DNA of 16,632 bases from JBMNTU01 sp050945895 (lineage in GTDB: Bacteria; Bacillota; Clostridia; Christensenellales; Christensenellaceae): NCBI GenBank assembly GCA_050945895.1, contig JBMNTU010000052.1, positions 1-16,632 of the forward strand. The letters run 5' to 3'. The position numbers and the translations under genes are program-made. Below the pieces are notes generated by a model. That model did not search any database. It saw only the letters and a list, made by a program, of their open reading frames with translations, and was not told the origin of the DNA. Numbering within the stretch: position 1 is the stretch's first letter; every line of letters starts with the position of its first letter. Below, in pieces: positions 6,119 to 12,563 of the stretch.

Positions 6119-6462
6119 ACTTTTGGGAGAAAATTACCGGAAGCGATATGACAAAACAAATGAAAGACTTTGAATTGCGGGCAAAAAAGCTGCCGGATGA
6201 GTACCAGTCGGCCTGGGAAGAAATCAAAACGAATATTTGGCCGTATACCGATATGACGGGCCGCAACCTTATGCCGGTTTTTGACGGGGTGCTTGGCTTG
6301 CTGGAAGAAACGGCGGCAGAGGGGCAAAGCGTGGACGAGGCCTTGGGTAGCGATATCAAAGGTTTTTGTTTGGCGTTGGCTGGGGAAGAAGGAGCAAAGT
6401 CTTATAGGGACAAGTGGCGCGAGCAACTAAACCGTGCTGTCGCGCAAAAATTGGGCAGATAG
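6115..6462 (+). CDS. DUF1048 family protein (first copy)
   Basis: 115 residues, soluble and mostly helical, belonging to the DUF1048 family that commonly sits between a PadR regulator and an ABC exporter in Firmicutes. Typical features are F-W-E-K-I-T-G-S-D-M near the start, an L-P-D-E-Y-Q-x-A-W-E-E-I-K segment at about 25-38, and a helix with L-L-E-E-T-A-A-E-G followed by V-D-E-A-L-G-S-D-I. The molecular role of the family is unknown. The start overlaps the PadR stop (ATGA), and GGGGAG lies just upstream within the PadR gene. The paralogue directly downstream has the same helix pattern. Confidence 0.85.
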   Translation: MNFWEKITGSDMTKQMKDFELRAKKLPDEYQSAWEEIKTNIWPYTDMTGRNLMPVFDGVLGLLEETAAEGQSVDEALGSDIKGFCLALAGEEGAKSYRDKWREQLNRAVAQKLGR

Positions 6463-6474
6463 AAGGTGGAAACC

Positions 6475-6765
6475 ATGGGTATACAAGATATCATTGAAGG
6501 AAAAAAAGAATGGCGGGCGCATATGGCGCGCGTCAAGGCGCTTCCGAGGGATTACCAGATCGTTTATAAAGAAATGCAAAAATACTTTTTTAAGGTTGGC
6601 CCGGTAGACATTGCGGAGGGCAACGGTTTGCTTTCGGGCATTGTCGATCTTTTTGAAGAGGGCGCGGCAGAAGGAAAGGACGTGCTTGAGGTGACGGGGA
6701 AGGATGTGGCGGCGTTTTGCGACGGCCTCATTGCCCATTCGAAAACATATGCTGATCTGTATTGA
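6475..6765 (+). CDS. DUF1048 family protein (second copy)
   Basis: 96 residues, a paralogue of the preceding gene. It shares the L-P-R-D-Y-Q-I-V-Y-K-E-M segment, the L-F-E-E-G-A-A-E-G helix and the V-L-E-V-T-G-K-D-V-A-A-F-C ending, matching the same places in copy one. ATG 6475 is preferred over GTG 6466, because AAGGTGG lies five bases before it and overlaps the earlier codon. The gap from the first copy is 12 bases. Tandem pairs suggest a heteromeric or duplicated cofactor of the exporter, which is inference. Confidence 0.8.
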   Translation: MGIQDIIEGKKEWRAHMARVKALPRDYQIVYKEMQKYFFKVGPVDIAEGNGLLSGIVDLFEEGAAEGKDVLEVTGKDVAAFCDGLIAHSKTYADLY

Positions 6766-6804
6766 AAGGCGGAGGGACGCTTTGGAAAACCAAGGGGAAA
6801 AAAG

Positions 6805-7584
6805 ATGGCAAATAGCGCAATCGAAATAAAGGGTTTGAGGAAAGCCTTTCGGTCTACGGAAGTACTGCGGGGCGTGGATTTTGAAGTGGAGCAGGGAAGT
6901 GTGTTTGCCCTGCTTGGTTCGAACGGCGCGGGCAAGACGACCATAATAAGAATATTGAGCACGCTGCTAAAGGCGGATGGCGGGACGGCCATTGTGAATG
7001 GGTATGATGTTGCAAGCGAGCCGGAGCGCGTCCGCGAATCGATCAGCCTGACGGGGCAGTTTGCCGCCGTGGACAAGATTTTGACGGGACGGGAGAACCT
7101 GATGCTGATTGCCAAGCTGCGGCATATTGCTGCTCCAAAGGAAACGGTTGACAATTTGCTTGCCCAATTTGGGTTGACGGATGCGGCCAACAGACGGGTA
7201 GCGGCTTATTCGGGCGGTATGTGCCGCAGGCTGGACATTGCCATGAGTCTGATTGGCATGCCACCGGTCATCTTCCTGGACGAGCCAACGACGGGGCTTG
7301 ATCCGGAAGCCCGCATTGAGGTATGGAAAGTAGTGAAGGAGCTGGCGCAGGGCGGACGGACGGTTTTTTTGACCACGCAATATTTGGAAGAAGCGGAGCA
7401 GCTGGCCGACCAAATCGCAATTTTGCACCAGGGAGCGATTATTGCGAACGGCACGTTGGAGGAGCTGAAAAAGCTGCTGCCGCCGGCAAAGGTAGAATAT
7501 GTGGAAAAGCAGCCGACGCTGGAGGAAATTTTCCTTTCGATTATTGGAAAAAAGAAAGGCGAAGACGATGGAAAAGACGCATAG
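6805..7584 (+). CDS. ABC transporter ATP-binding protein (DrrA-like)
   Basis: 259 residues. Walker A is G-S-N-G-A-G-K-T (38-45), the Q-loop glutamine is in S-L-T-G-Q-F (81-86), the signature is Y-S-G-G-M (135-139), Walker B is V-I-F-L-D-E (155-160), and the switch position is T-T-Q-Y-L-E-E-A (190-197). The Q in place of the usual His at the switch is common in the daunorubicin-resistance DrrA subfamily. It powers the adjacent permease at the membrane, most likely exporting a hydrophobic or antimicrobial compound; the substrate cannot be read from the sequence. The ATG follows AAGGGG. It overlaps the permease gene by 17 bases. Confidence 0.95.
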   Translation: MANSAIEIKGLRKAFRSTEVLRGVDFEVEQGSVFALLGSNGAGKTTIIRILSTLLKADGGTAIVNGYDVASEPERVRESISLTGQFAAVDKILTGRENLMLIAKLRHIAAPKETVDNLLAQFGLTDAANRRVAAYSGGMCRRLDIAMSLIGMPPVIFLDEPTTGLDPEARIEVWKVVKELAQGGRTVFLTTQYLEEAEQLADQIAILHQGAIIANGTLEELKKLLPPAKVEYVEKQPTLEEIFLSIIGKKKGEDDGKDA

Positions 7585-8335
7585 ACACTTTTTTAGCGAT
7601 ATGTCCGTTATGCTGGGGCGGTCGATGAAGCACATTACCCGCAGCATGGATACGGTGATTACCACGGCGCTCATGCCCGTTGCCATTATGCTGCTGTTTG
7701 TATATGTTTTGGGAGGCGCCATAGGGGCGGGAGAGGGCAACTATGTCAACTACCAGCTGCCGGGCGTGCTGCTCATTACGGTGGGGACTGGTGTTTCTTA
7801 TACCTCGTACAGGCTTTTTACAGACAAACAGCGCGGCATATTTGAGCGGTTCCACTCCATGCCCATTGCGCGTTCCGCCCCGCTTTGGGGCCATGTGCTG
7901 ACGTCGGTGATATCGATTATGGTTTCTGTGGGGGTTGTTATCCTTGCGGCGCTGGTTATGGGCTTTCGTCCCTCGGCAGGCCTGCTGTCGTGGCTGGCTG
8001 TTGTTGGTATACTTGTCCTGTTTTCCATGGCGCTTACGTGGGTGGCGGTAATAGCGGGGCTGGCCGCAAAAACATCGGATGGGGCAAATGTTTTCTCGTA
8101 CCCGATTATATTCCTGCCGTTTTTGAGCTCGGCGTTTGTGCCAACAGAAACCATGCCGGCCGGGCTGCGCGCCTTTGCGGAAAACCAACCAGTGACTTCT
8201 ATCGTCGATACGATTCGCGCGTTGTTTGATTCGGAGCCGGTTGGCAACGAAATTTGGACGGCGCTGGCCTGGTGCATGGGCATTCTGGTGGTCGCGTATA
8301 TTTTTGCAATGAGGATATATAAGCGGATGTCGTGA
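7568..8335 (+). CDS. ABC-2 type permease (DrrB-like)
   Basis: 255 residues with about six hydrophobic segments, a soluble N-terminus of about 30 residues, and the ABC-2 signature region near P-I-I-F-L-P-F-L-S-S-A-F-V-P and N-Q-P-V-T-S-I-V-D-T-I-R, a pattern typical of DrrB-type proteins. ATG 7568 is chosen because AAAGGCG lies just upstream; the longer frame to 7499 merely overlaps the ATPase. The start lies inside the last codons of the ATPase gene, so the two are translationally coupled. With the ATPase it forms the exporter (a dimer of each is usual in the family). Confidence 0.93.
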   Translation: MEKTHRHFFSDMSVMLGRSMKHITRSMDTVITTALMPVAIMLLFVYVLGGAIGAGEGNYVNYQLPGVLLITVGTGVSYTSYRLFTDKQRGIFERFHSMPIARSAPLWGHVLTSVISIMVSVGVVILAALVMGFRPSAGLLSWLAVVGILVLFSMALTWVAVIAGLAAKTSDGANVFSYPIIFLPFLSSAFVPTETMPAGLRAFAENQPVTSIVDTIRALFDSEPVGNEIWTALAWCMGILVVAYIFAMRIYKRMS

Positions 8336-8337
8336 TG

Positions 8338-8470
8338 AGGCAATGCCTGTTACAGGAAAGGCGGAGTATCGATTGCGCACCGCAAGACGAATGAGTACTT
8401 ACGGAAGGAAAAACAGAAGCTGCTCAACAATGCGTATGCAGATGATCTTAAAAAAGTAGCTTTAAGATAA
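8338..8470 (+). other. Start-less coding-like fragment, possible gene remnant
   Basis: An open frame bounded by stops reads, from about 8357, K-G-G-V-S-I-A-H-R-K-T-N-E-Y-L-R and continues K-E-K-Q-K-L-L-N-N-A-Y-A-D-D-L-K before TAA at 8468-8470. The composition is charged and helix-like, as real protein would be, but there is no ATG, GTG or TTG in frame and no ribosome site. It could be the tail of a deleted gene. A competing 38-codon frame from ATG 8343 has a poor ribosome site. Confidence 0.2.
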
Positions 8471-8498
8471 TCAGATGGATTGGATGCAGGAGGATACG

Positions 8499-8861
8499 AT
8501 GTATCAAAAAAAGTGCGAACACCCACATAAAGAAGTCGATGGGCTCATTGCAGAGCTAGAAACAGTTTTTAGCCGAAGTTCAAAGTATTCGTACAGTTAT
8601 CCGCCTGTGCATTTTATAAACATATCGCTTACCTACCCATATTTAAGATTAATGAAGCGACTATGCGCCAATATTTCCTTTATTGTAGAGCAAAAACAGA
8701 TAAAAGCCTGGGTAAACATCATAAAAAGTGAAATTGGCAAAGAATTTGGTCCGCTTTATACAAGCGCATATGCCGATTTTCGCAGAAAAATTGAAAGCTG
8801 CTTGGGCAAGTATGGCCTTACAAGTATTGATAACGACCAAGGCGCAAGCCCGGGACGATAA
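8499..8861 (+). CDS. Hypothetical protein
   Basis: 120 residues, not recognised. The ATG at 8499 follows AGGAGG with five bases spacing, so it is preferred over ATG 8475. The protein is soluble, without a signal peptide or clear membrane helix. It has Cys and His near the start (C-E-H-P-H), an aromatic run S-K-Y-S-Y-S-Y-P-P, an L-T-Y-P-Y-L-R-L-M segment and a helical C-terminal half, W-V-N-I-I-K-S-E-I-G. It stands alone between the exporter cassette and the convergent lipoprotein gene. The strong ribosome site makes it a real gene; function is not predicted. Confidence 0.65.
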   Translation: MYQKKCEHPHKEVDGLIAELETVFSRSSKYSYSYPPVHFINISLTYPYLRLMKRLCANISFIVEQKQIKAWVNIIKSEIGKEFGPLYTSAYADFRRKIESCLGKYGLTSIDNDQGASPGR

Positions 8862-9006
8862 CGCGCCGGAGAAGCGGGATTGTAATGCCCGGAGAAGCCG
8901 CGGCTTGCAAGGAGTTCGTTTTTCGATAAGGGATGAAAATTCGGGCAGAAGAAAACAACAAAAATGTTTGCAATGGAACTAGCATAATTGTAGACGTCCA
9001 TATGAA

Positions 9007-9053
9007 GGAGAGCAGGAACGCCGCCAGTGATATGGTAGACCCTCCTGCTCTCC
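9007..9053 (-). terminator. 11-bp inverted repeat, possible terminator of the lipoprotein gene
   Basis: GGAGAGCAGGA (9007-9017) and TCCTGCTCTCC (9043-9053) form a perfect 11-bp stem with a 25-base loop, 11 bp beyond the stop of the minus-strand lipoprotein gene and convergent with the hypothetical gene. There is no T-tract on either strand, so standard intrinsic termination is doubtful; it may protect the 3' end. Confidence 0.4.
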
Positions 9054-9064
9054 TCGACCTATTT

Positions 9065-10219
9065 TCACCAGTACCAATAATTCACCAAGACTTCCCAAAC
9101 TCCGCTATCCGGCGGCGTTGAAATTTCAAAATCAAAGGTATGGGAATCGCCGCTGTGAAACGCAGCAGGCTGTGCAATTGTAATGATATCCGCCTCTTCG
9201 TATCCGCCGTACAGCCAGACTTCAATGGCGATTTTAGTCATGTCCGGCGCCCTGTTGGCAAGAGTGATATAGCAGTTATACCCACCGCTGCCGTTGGGCG
9301 TTGCACCGTAATCGACCAGTTCAATCAGGCCGTCGCCGCTGTCGGAGGTGATTCCAATGAAGGATACACCGCCCTCGCCCGAAGGGCTGTCAGAGCTGGA
9401 AGAAGAAGCGCTGCCCGAAGCGCGGGCAGACTCGCTTTGCTGCTCCGGAACACTTTCGCTGTTATAATCATCGGCAGGAAAAGTGTATGAAATCCGTAGT
9501 TGGACGGCGTCATCCGACTGCTTGGTCAGGTAGGTGTTAAGTCGCAAACTGGTGTTGTCCATTTTCCAAGTCATTGATGCTTCTGCGCTTCTCTCGTTAG
9601 CTGGCTGCTGCAGCATATCAATTAAGTCGGCTTCGGTATAAGATTCAATTGTGCTGGGGTCGTTCCATGGTATCGACAAAGCCGATGTGGGAGAGACAGG
9701 GCATTCTTGACTGATGGCATCCGTTACCATGCTGAAAATGGCTGCGATTTCATCGGCAGGTAAATCGTCGTAAAAGTAGTAATCATAAAAATAGACGCAT
9801 GAACTGTGGTCAGCATATTTTGTGCTTGTGCGAAAAGTAGCGTTGGCGCTTCCGTCATACGTACCCGGAAGATTTTCGGGCAGCACTGCGTAATATATGT
9901 TGGTATCTGGTGACTCCAGCCCTTCGCGATAACTCATCGTGCGCTCTTCGTCAAATATAAGGCCGCATTGCTCAACCAGCTGTGCTTCGCTAAGCGAACC
10001 GCTTGCAATGAACCCAAATGGGTCGACTTGTTCGTAGGTGAGCTGCGCCGCCTCCGGTTTTTCTTCCGGCGCAGGCGTCGATTCCGGCTGCGTTTCCTCT
10101 GCCCGGTCTACATTTGCCAACTTATCGGACAGACTGGCGCTTTCTTCCGTCAGTCCAAACAGCGAGCAGCCGCAAAGCGGCAGGGCAATAATGATAATGA
10201 GTGCAATCAGTTTTTTCAT
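9065..10219 (-). CDS. Lipoprotein with Ser-rich linker and C-terminal beta domain
   Basis: 384 residues, family not recognised. The signal peptide M-K-K-L-I-A-L-I-I-I-I ends in the lipobox L-C-G-C (15-18), so Cys18 should be lipidated and the protein anchored outside the cell membrane. A Glu/Pro-rich linker (about 40-65) leads to a domain of about 190 residues rich in Tyr and acidic residues. A Ser/Gly linker follows, then a C-terminal beta-strand domain of about 100 residues ending N-Y-W-Y-W. ATG 10219 has AGGTG six bases upstream; a GTG three codons earlier (10228), preceded by AAGGAA, is the alternative. It is a single-gene unit with its own promoter. An extracellular binding or sensing role is a guess. 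Confidence 0.85.
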   Translation of the reverse strand: MKKLIALIIIIALPLCGCSLFGLTEESASLSDKLANVDRAEETQPESTPAPEEKPEAAQLTYEQVDPFGFIASGSLSEAQLVEQCGLIFDEERTMSYREGLESPDTNIYYAVLPENLPGTYDGSANATFRTSTKYADHSSCVYFYDYYFYDDLPADEIAAIFSMVTDAISQECPVSPTSALSIPWNDPSTIESYTEADLIDMLQQPANERSAEASMTWKMDNTSLRLNTYLTKQSDDAVQLRISYTFPADDYNSESVPEQQSESARASGSASSSSSDSPSGEGGVSFIGITSDSGDGLIELVDYGATPNGSGGYNCYITLANRAPDMTKIAIEVWLYGGYEEADIITIAQPAAFHSGDSHTFDFEISTPPDSGVWEVLVNYWYW

Positions 10220-10335
10220 CAGCGTCACCTATTTCCTTAATCGTTTTCAGAGCAACCGTGCCATACAGCATAACTGCAGAACGGAATTATGATAATTTCA
10301 GTTTTATTGTAGCATGGGAAAGTTGTAAAATCTTC

Positions 10336-10350
10336 AGTTTAGTATAAACT
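10336..10350. promoter_or_regulatory. Perfect palindrome over the lipoprotein promoter -10
   Basis: AGTTTA GTA TAAACT is a perfect 15-bp inverted repeat covering the -10 box of the minus-strand promoter. This is a good position for a repressor operator. No regulator can be assigned. Confidence 0.4.
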
Positions 10351-10370
10351 ATGTTCATCTGTCTGGTCAA
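10341..10370 (-). promoter_or_regulatory. Sigma-A promoter of the lipoprotein gene
   Basis: On the minus strand TTGACC (10370-10365) and TATACT (10346-10341), each five of six matches to consensus, are 18 bp apart. The predicted 5' leader is about 115 bases. Confidence 0.6.
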
Positions 10371-10416
10371 AATCAGCTATGTTGTTATTGCAGCTTGAAA
10401 GAAAATGGAGGCGCAA

Positions 10417-10461
10417 ATGAATTGTTTGTTGCCGGATATGGCATGGTCGCCGCCATGCTAA
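10417..10461 (+). other. 14-codon ORF with ribosome site and mutually exclusive hairpins
   Basis: GGAGG six bases before ATG 10417 opens a 14-residue frame, M-N-C-L-L-P-D-M-A-W-S-P-P-C, then TAA. GCATGG (10441-10446), CCATGC (10453-10458) and GCATGG (10473-10478) form two alternative hairpins spanning and following its end. This resembles a transcription-attenuation leader, but no promoter upstream is convincing and no biosynthetic gene follows closely. Confidence 0.2.
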
Positions 10462-10556
10462 TTGACACCATGGCATGGGCAGAAAAACCAATGTAGTTCA
10501 AATATGCCGATTCAAACGGTTGGTTTTACCAAGTAGCAAACATGATGTTTTGAATA

Positions 10557-10585
10557 TTGCTAAAAGCGGGTTCGTTTGCTATAAT
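10557..10585 (+). promoter_or_regulatory. Strong extended -10 promoter of the structured leader RNA
   Basis: TTGCTA (10557-10562) and perfect TATAAT (10580-10585) are 17 bp apart, with TG at the extended -10 position (10577-10578). Predicted transcription starts at about 10591, exactly where the structured element begins. Confidence 0.75.
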
Positions 10586-10589
10586 ACCC

Positions 10590-10713
10590 ACAAACCTATT
10601 TGCTTATATGTCGATATCCCCGCAGACGCAAATAAGCTTACTTGCCTGAACTGAAATAAGCATCAGTCAAAAACCGGAGCGGGTAGGTTGTTTATGCCAA
10701 CTTGCTCTTTTTT
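10590..10713 (+). ncRNA. Structured RNA candidate (riboswitch-like leader or small RNA) ending in a terminator
   Basis: About 120 bases directly downstream of a strong promoter, with no ORF. A closing helix ACAAACCTA (10590-10598) pairs with TAGGTTGT (10684-10691), one A bulged. CCCGC (10619-10623) pairs with GCGGG (10679-10683), adjacent on the 3' side. Inside are a GCAAATAAG/CTTACTTGC inverted repeat (10628-10645) and a hairpin ACTGA/TCAGT (10650-10667). Seven of the eight loop bases (ATAAGCA, 10656-10662) are complementary to TGCTTAT (10601-10607), a possible pseudoknot. The 3' strand of the closing helix is also the 5' strand of the terminator at 10683-10713, so the two folds exclude each other. 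No known riboswitch consensus was recognised. Confidence 0.45.
10683..10713 (+). terminator. Intrinsic terminator of the leader RNA
   Basis: GTAGGTTG (10683-10690) pairs with CAACTTGC (10698-10705), eight pairs with two G-U wobbles, across a seven-base loop, followed by TCTTTTTT (10706-10713). It lies 138 bp before pyrH, so it either ends a small RNA or attenuates read-through. Confidence 0.6.
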
Positions 10714-10810
10714 AATGAAAACAAACGCGAAACAAAGCTACTTACGGCAGTGCGCGGTCAGCGAAGCAAATGAGGGAAAATGAGCATAAGGCTCCCGTTT
10801 TATGCAAATA

Positions 10811-10816
10811 TATAAT
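10811..10816 (+). promoter_or_regulatory. Candidate pyrH-proximal -10 box
   Basis: TATAAT in an AT-rich stretch 36 bp before the pyrH start would give a short leader. No good -35 is present at 16-18 bp, so this is only a partial promoter. It would let pyrH be expressed independently of the upstream terminator. Confidence 0.3.
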
Positions 10817-10851
10817 ATAAGCTTTGCGGCTTAATTTAGCAGAGGAATTTA

Positions 10852-11577
10852 ATGGAGGTTGTTTATTCTATGAACCCGATCTACAAACGAGTAATAATGA
10901 AGATTAGCGGCGAGGCGCTTTGTTCGGCGGAAAACCGCCCGCTGGATTTTGATATTGTGGGAAACATCGCAGATCAAATCATAGAGATTTCTGAGGCGGG
11001 CGTAGAAGTCGGGCTGATCGTGGGCGGCGGCAATATCTGGCGCGGCGCACGGGTAGGCAAGCATATGGACCGCACGACTGCCGATTATATGGGCATGCTG
11101 GCAACGGTCATCAATGCACTGGCGCTGCAGGATGCGTTGGAGGAAAAAGGCCTGCAAACGCGGGTGCAGACGGCAATTGAAATGCGGCAGATTGCCGAGC
11201 CGTATATCCGACGAAAAGCAATGAAGCACCTTGAAAAAGGCCGCGTGGTTATTTTTGCGTGTGGTACGGGCAATCCCTATTTTTCGACGGACACGGCAGC
11301 GGCGCTGCGTGCGGCCGAAATGGAAGTAGAGCTTATTATGCTGGCAAAGAATGTGGATGCCGTATACGACAAAGACCCGCGCAAGCATGAAGGGGCTGTC
11401 CGGTTTGAAGAGATTAGTTATATGGATGTAATGAACAAAGGGCTGGACGTAATGGACAACACGGCAATCACGCTTTGCATGGACAACCATATTCCCATTA
11501 TCGTATTTGGAGTGAACGAAAAAGACAGTATTAAGCAGGTTGTCAACGGGGCGAAGATCGGGACAATAATTCGTTAG
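10852..11577 (+). CDS. pyrH: Uridylate kinase (UMP kinase)
   Basis: Converts UMP to UDP with ATP in pyrimidine nucleotide synthesis; bacterial PyrH is a cytoplasmic hexamer of the amino-acid-kinase fold. 241 residues, with K-R-V-I-M-K-I-S-G-E-A-L near the start, V-G-G-G-N-I-W-R-G (about 57-65), A-C-G-T-G-N-P-Y-F-S-T-D-T-A-A-A-L-R in the middle and the K-N-V-D-A-V-Y-D-K-D-P segment: the full family signature. ATG 10852 has AGAGG at good spacing. ATG 10870 (M-N-P-I-Y-K-R), preceded by GGAGG at 11 bases, is also possible and gives the usual 235 residues. It heads the core-gene cluster; rpsB and tsf, often just upstream in Firmicutes, are not here. Confidence 0.97.
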   Translation: MEVVYSMNPIYKRVIMKISGEALCSAENRPLDFDIVGNIADQIIEISEAGVEVGLIVGGGNIWRGARVGKHMDRTTADYMGMLATVINALALQDALEEKGLQTRVQTAIEMRQIAEPYIRRKAMKHLEKGRVVIFACGTGNPYFSTDTAAALRAAEMEVELIMLAKNVDAVYDKDPRKHEGAVRFEEISYMDVMNKGLDVMDNTAITLCMDNHIPIIVFGVNEKDSIKQVVNGAKIGTIIR

Positions 11578-11582
11578 CGCGC

Positions 11583-11609
11583 TTGTAATTTACAGGGCTT
11601 TGGTATACA
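11583..11609 (+). promoter_or_regulatory. Candidate extended -10 promoter before frr
   Basis: TTGTAA (11583-11588) and TATACA (11604-11609), with TG two bases before, sit in the 86-bp gap between pyrH and frr at 15-bp spacing. A small TCCCA/TGGGA hairpin follows. It would allow frr to be transcribed independently of pyrH. Confidence 0.35.
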
Positions 11610-11663
11610 ATTATCCCATATTATTTGGGACAAAAAAATGCAGGTGAAAGGATTGGTTTTATT

Positions 11664-12227
11664 ATGAATATCGAACACGAAGCGCTTACAAAAGCTGAGC
11701 ACAAGATGGATAAAACAATCGAGAACTGTAAAAAAGAACTGTCCAGTATTCGCGCCGGACGTGCAAATGCGCAGTTGCTGGACAATATCATGGTGGACTA
11801 TTATGGAACGCCCACACCCGTAACGCAGGTGGGCAACATATCCGTTCCCGAACCGCGGCTGCTGGTTATTTCCCTTTGGGACCAGAATATTTTGCCCGAA
11901 GTGGAAAAAGCCATCCAAAAGTCCGAACTGGGCATTCACCCGGCAAACGACGGAAAGGTCATTCGGCTGGCGTTTCCCGAGGTAACGGGTGAAAAACGGC
12001 AAGAGCTTGTAAAACAGGCGAAAAAGAGAGCGGAAGAAGCAAAGGTTGCCATCCGGTCGATTCGGCGTGACGCCAACGAAACATTTAAAAAGGAAAAAAA
12101 GGCGAGCGAGCTGACAGAGGACGATTTCGACCAGATCGAAAAACAGGTACAGACGCTGACCGATAATAAAATCAAAGAGATCGACAACCTGTTGGCTGCA
12201 AAGGAAAAGGATATACTGGAAATATGA
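11664..12227 (+). CDS. frr: Ribosome recycling factor
   Basis: Splits post-termination ribosomes together with EF-G. 187 residues, the normal length. Visible hallmarks are K-E-L-S-S-I-R-A-G-R-A-N (family tRNA-mimic helix start), Y-Y-G-T-P-T-P-V-T-Q-V-G-N-I-S-V-P-E-P-R (loop domain), I-R-L-A-F-P-E-V-T-G-E-K-R and the C-terminal long helix ending K-E-I-D-N-L-L-A-A-K-E-K-D-I. ATG 11664 is chosen from the family start (M-N-I-E-H-E); the upstream AAAGGA is about 12 bases away, a little far, and the longer frame from 11625 does not match the family. The stop overlaps the next gene's ATG as ATGA. Confidence 0.97.
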   Translation: MNIEHEALTKAEHKMDKTIENCKKELSSIRAGRANAQLLDNIMVDYYGTPTPVTQVGNISVPEPRLLVISLWDQNILPEVEKAIQKSELGIHPANDGKVIRLAFPEVTGEKRQELVKQAKKRAEEAKVAIRSIRRDANETFKKEKKASELTEDDFDQIEKQVQTLTDNKIKEIDNLLAAKEKDILEI

Positions 12228-12421
12228 CCGATATGCTGCCCGGTCTCGATTTAAGGGATGCCCAACGGCTGCTGCGTGATGCGGGTATTGCCTGCGAGGT
12301 AAAACGGTATTTGTCTTCAAAGCCGTATGAAAATGCAGACAGCTGGCGCGTTGTGCGCGCTATACGCAGGGAAGACGGGAGCGTGGAACTCGTTGCGTGT
12401 CATTTTAAAACCGAAATTTGA
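12224..12421 (+). CDS. Small PASTA-like protein between frr and uppS
   Basis: 65 residues, starting in an ATGA overlap with the frr stop and therefore translationally coupled. Its pattern L-P-G-L-D-L-R-D-A-Q-R-L-L-R-D-A-G-I followed by strands (W-R-V-V-R-A-I-R and V-E-L-V-A-C-H-F) resembles a single PASTA-type alpha-beta unit, here without a signal peptide or membrane helix. Small proteins of this type occupy this site in other Clostridia, as I recall. The function is not known. A strong GC hairpin follows immediately. Confidence 0.7.
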   Translation: MTDMLPGLDLRDAQRLLRDAGIACEVKRYLSSKPYENADSWRVVRAIRREDGSVELVACHFKTEI

Positions 12422-12427
12422 TATGCG

Positions 12428-12461
12428 CCCCGCCGGGAAGCCCCGGCGGGGAATGTTTTGC
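12428..12461 (+). terminator. Strong GC hairpin, terminator or attenuator before uppS
   Basis: CCCCGCCGGG (12428-12437) pairs with CCCGGCGGGG (12442-12451) around a four-base loop, the most stable-looking stem in the window. It is followed by AATGTTTTG rather than a full T-tract, so termination may be partial. It separates pyrH-frr-small protein from uppS-cdsA-dxr-rseP. Confidence 0.6.
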
Positions 12462-12563
12462 AACATATTCGTTTATGCAGCGCACAAATACGTTGCGCAA
12501 AAGTGCTATTAGCAAACGAAATGGAAATGATTTTTAACAGAAGACAGATGGAGCGGGCCGCCA

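Noticed and set aside
6967..7740. Long minus-strand frame opposite the ABC genes
   Set aside because: Antisense shadow; the plus strand carries complete ATPase motifs and the permease start.
8895..8906. AAGCCGCGGCTT 12-bp palindrome and a nearby repeated CCGGAGAAGC
   Set aside because: No loop for a hairpin and no adjacent promoter; nothing supports a function beyond chance in a GC-rich gap.
10462..10490. TTGACA at 10462-10467 as a promoter
   Set aside because: No acceptable -10 box at 15-19 bp; the hexamer lies within the repeat region.
10590..10691. Resemblance to the c-di-GMP-I (GEMM) riboswitch
   Set aside because: CAAACC, GACGCAAA and a GGGTAGGTT-like end echo GEMM motifs, but the GNRA-capped hairpin and the GG pairing partner between the first two motifs are missing, and the closing helix differs.
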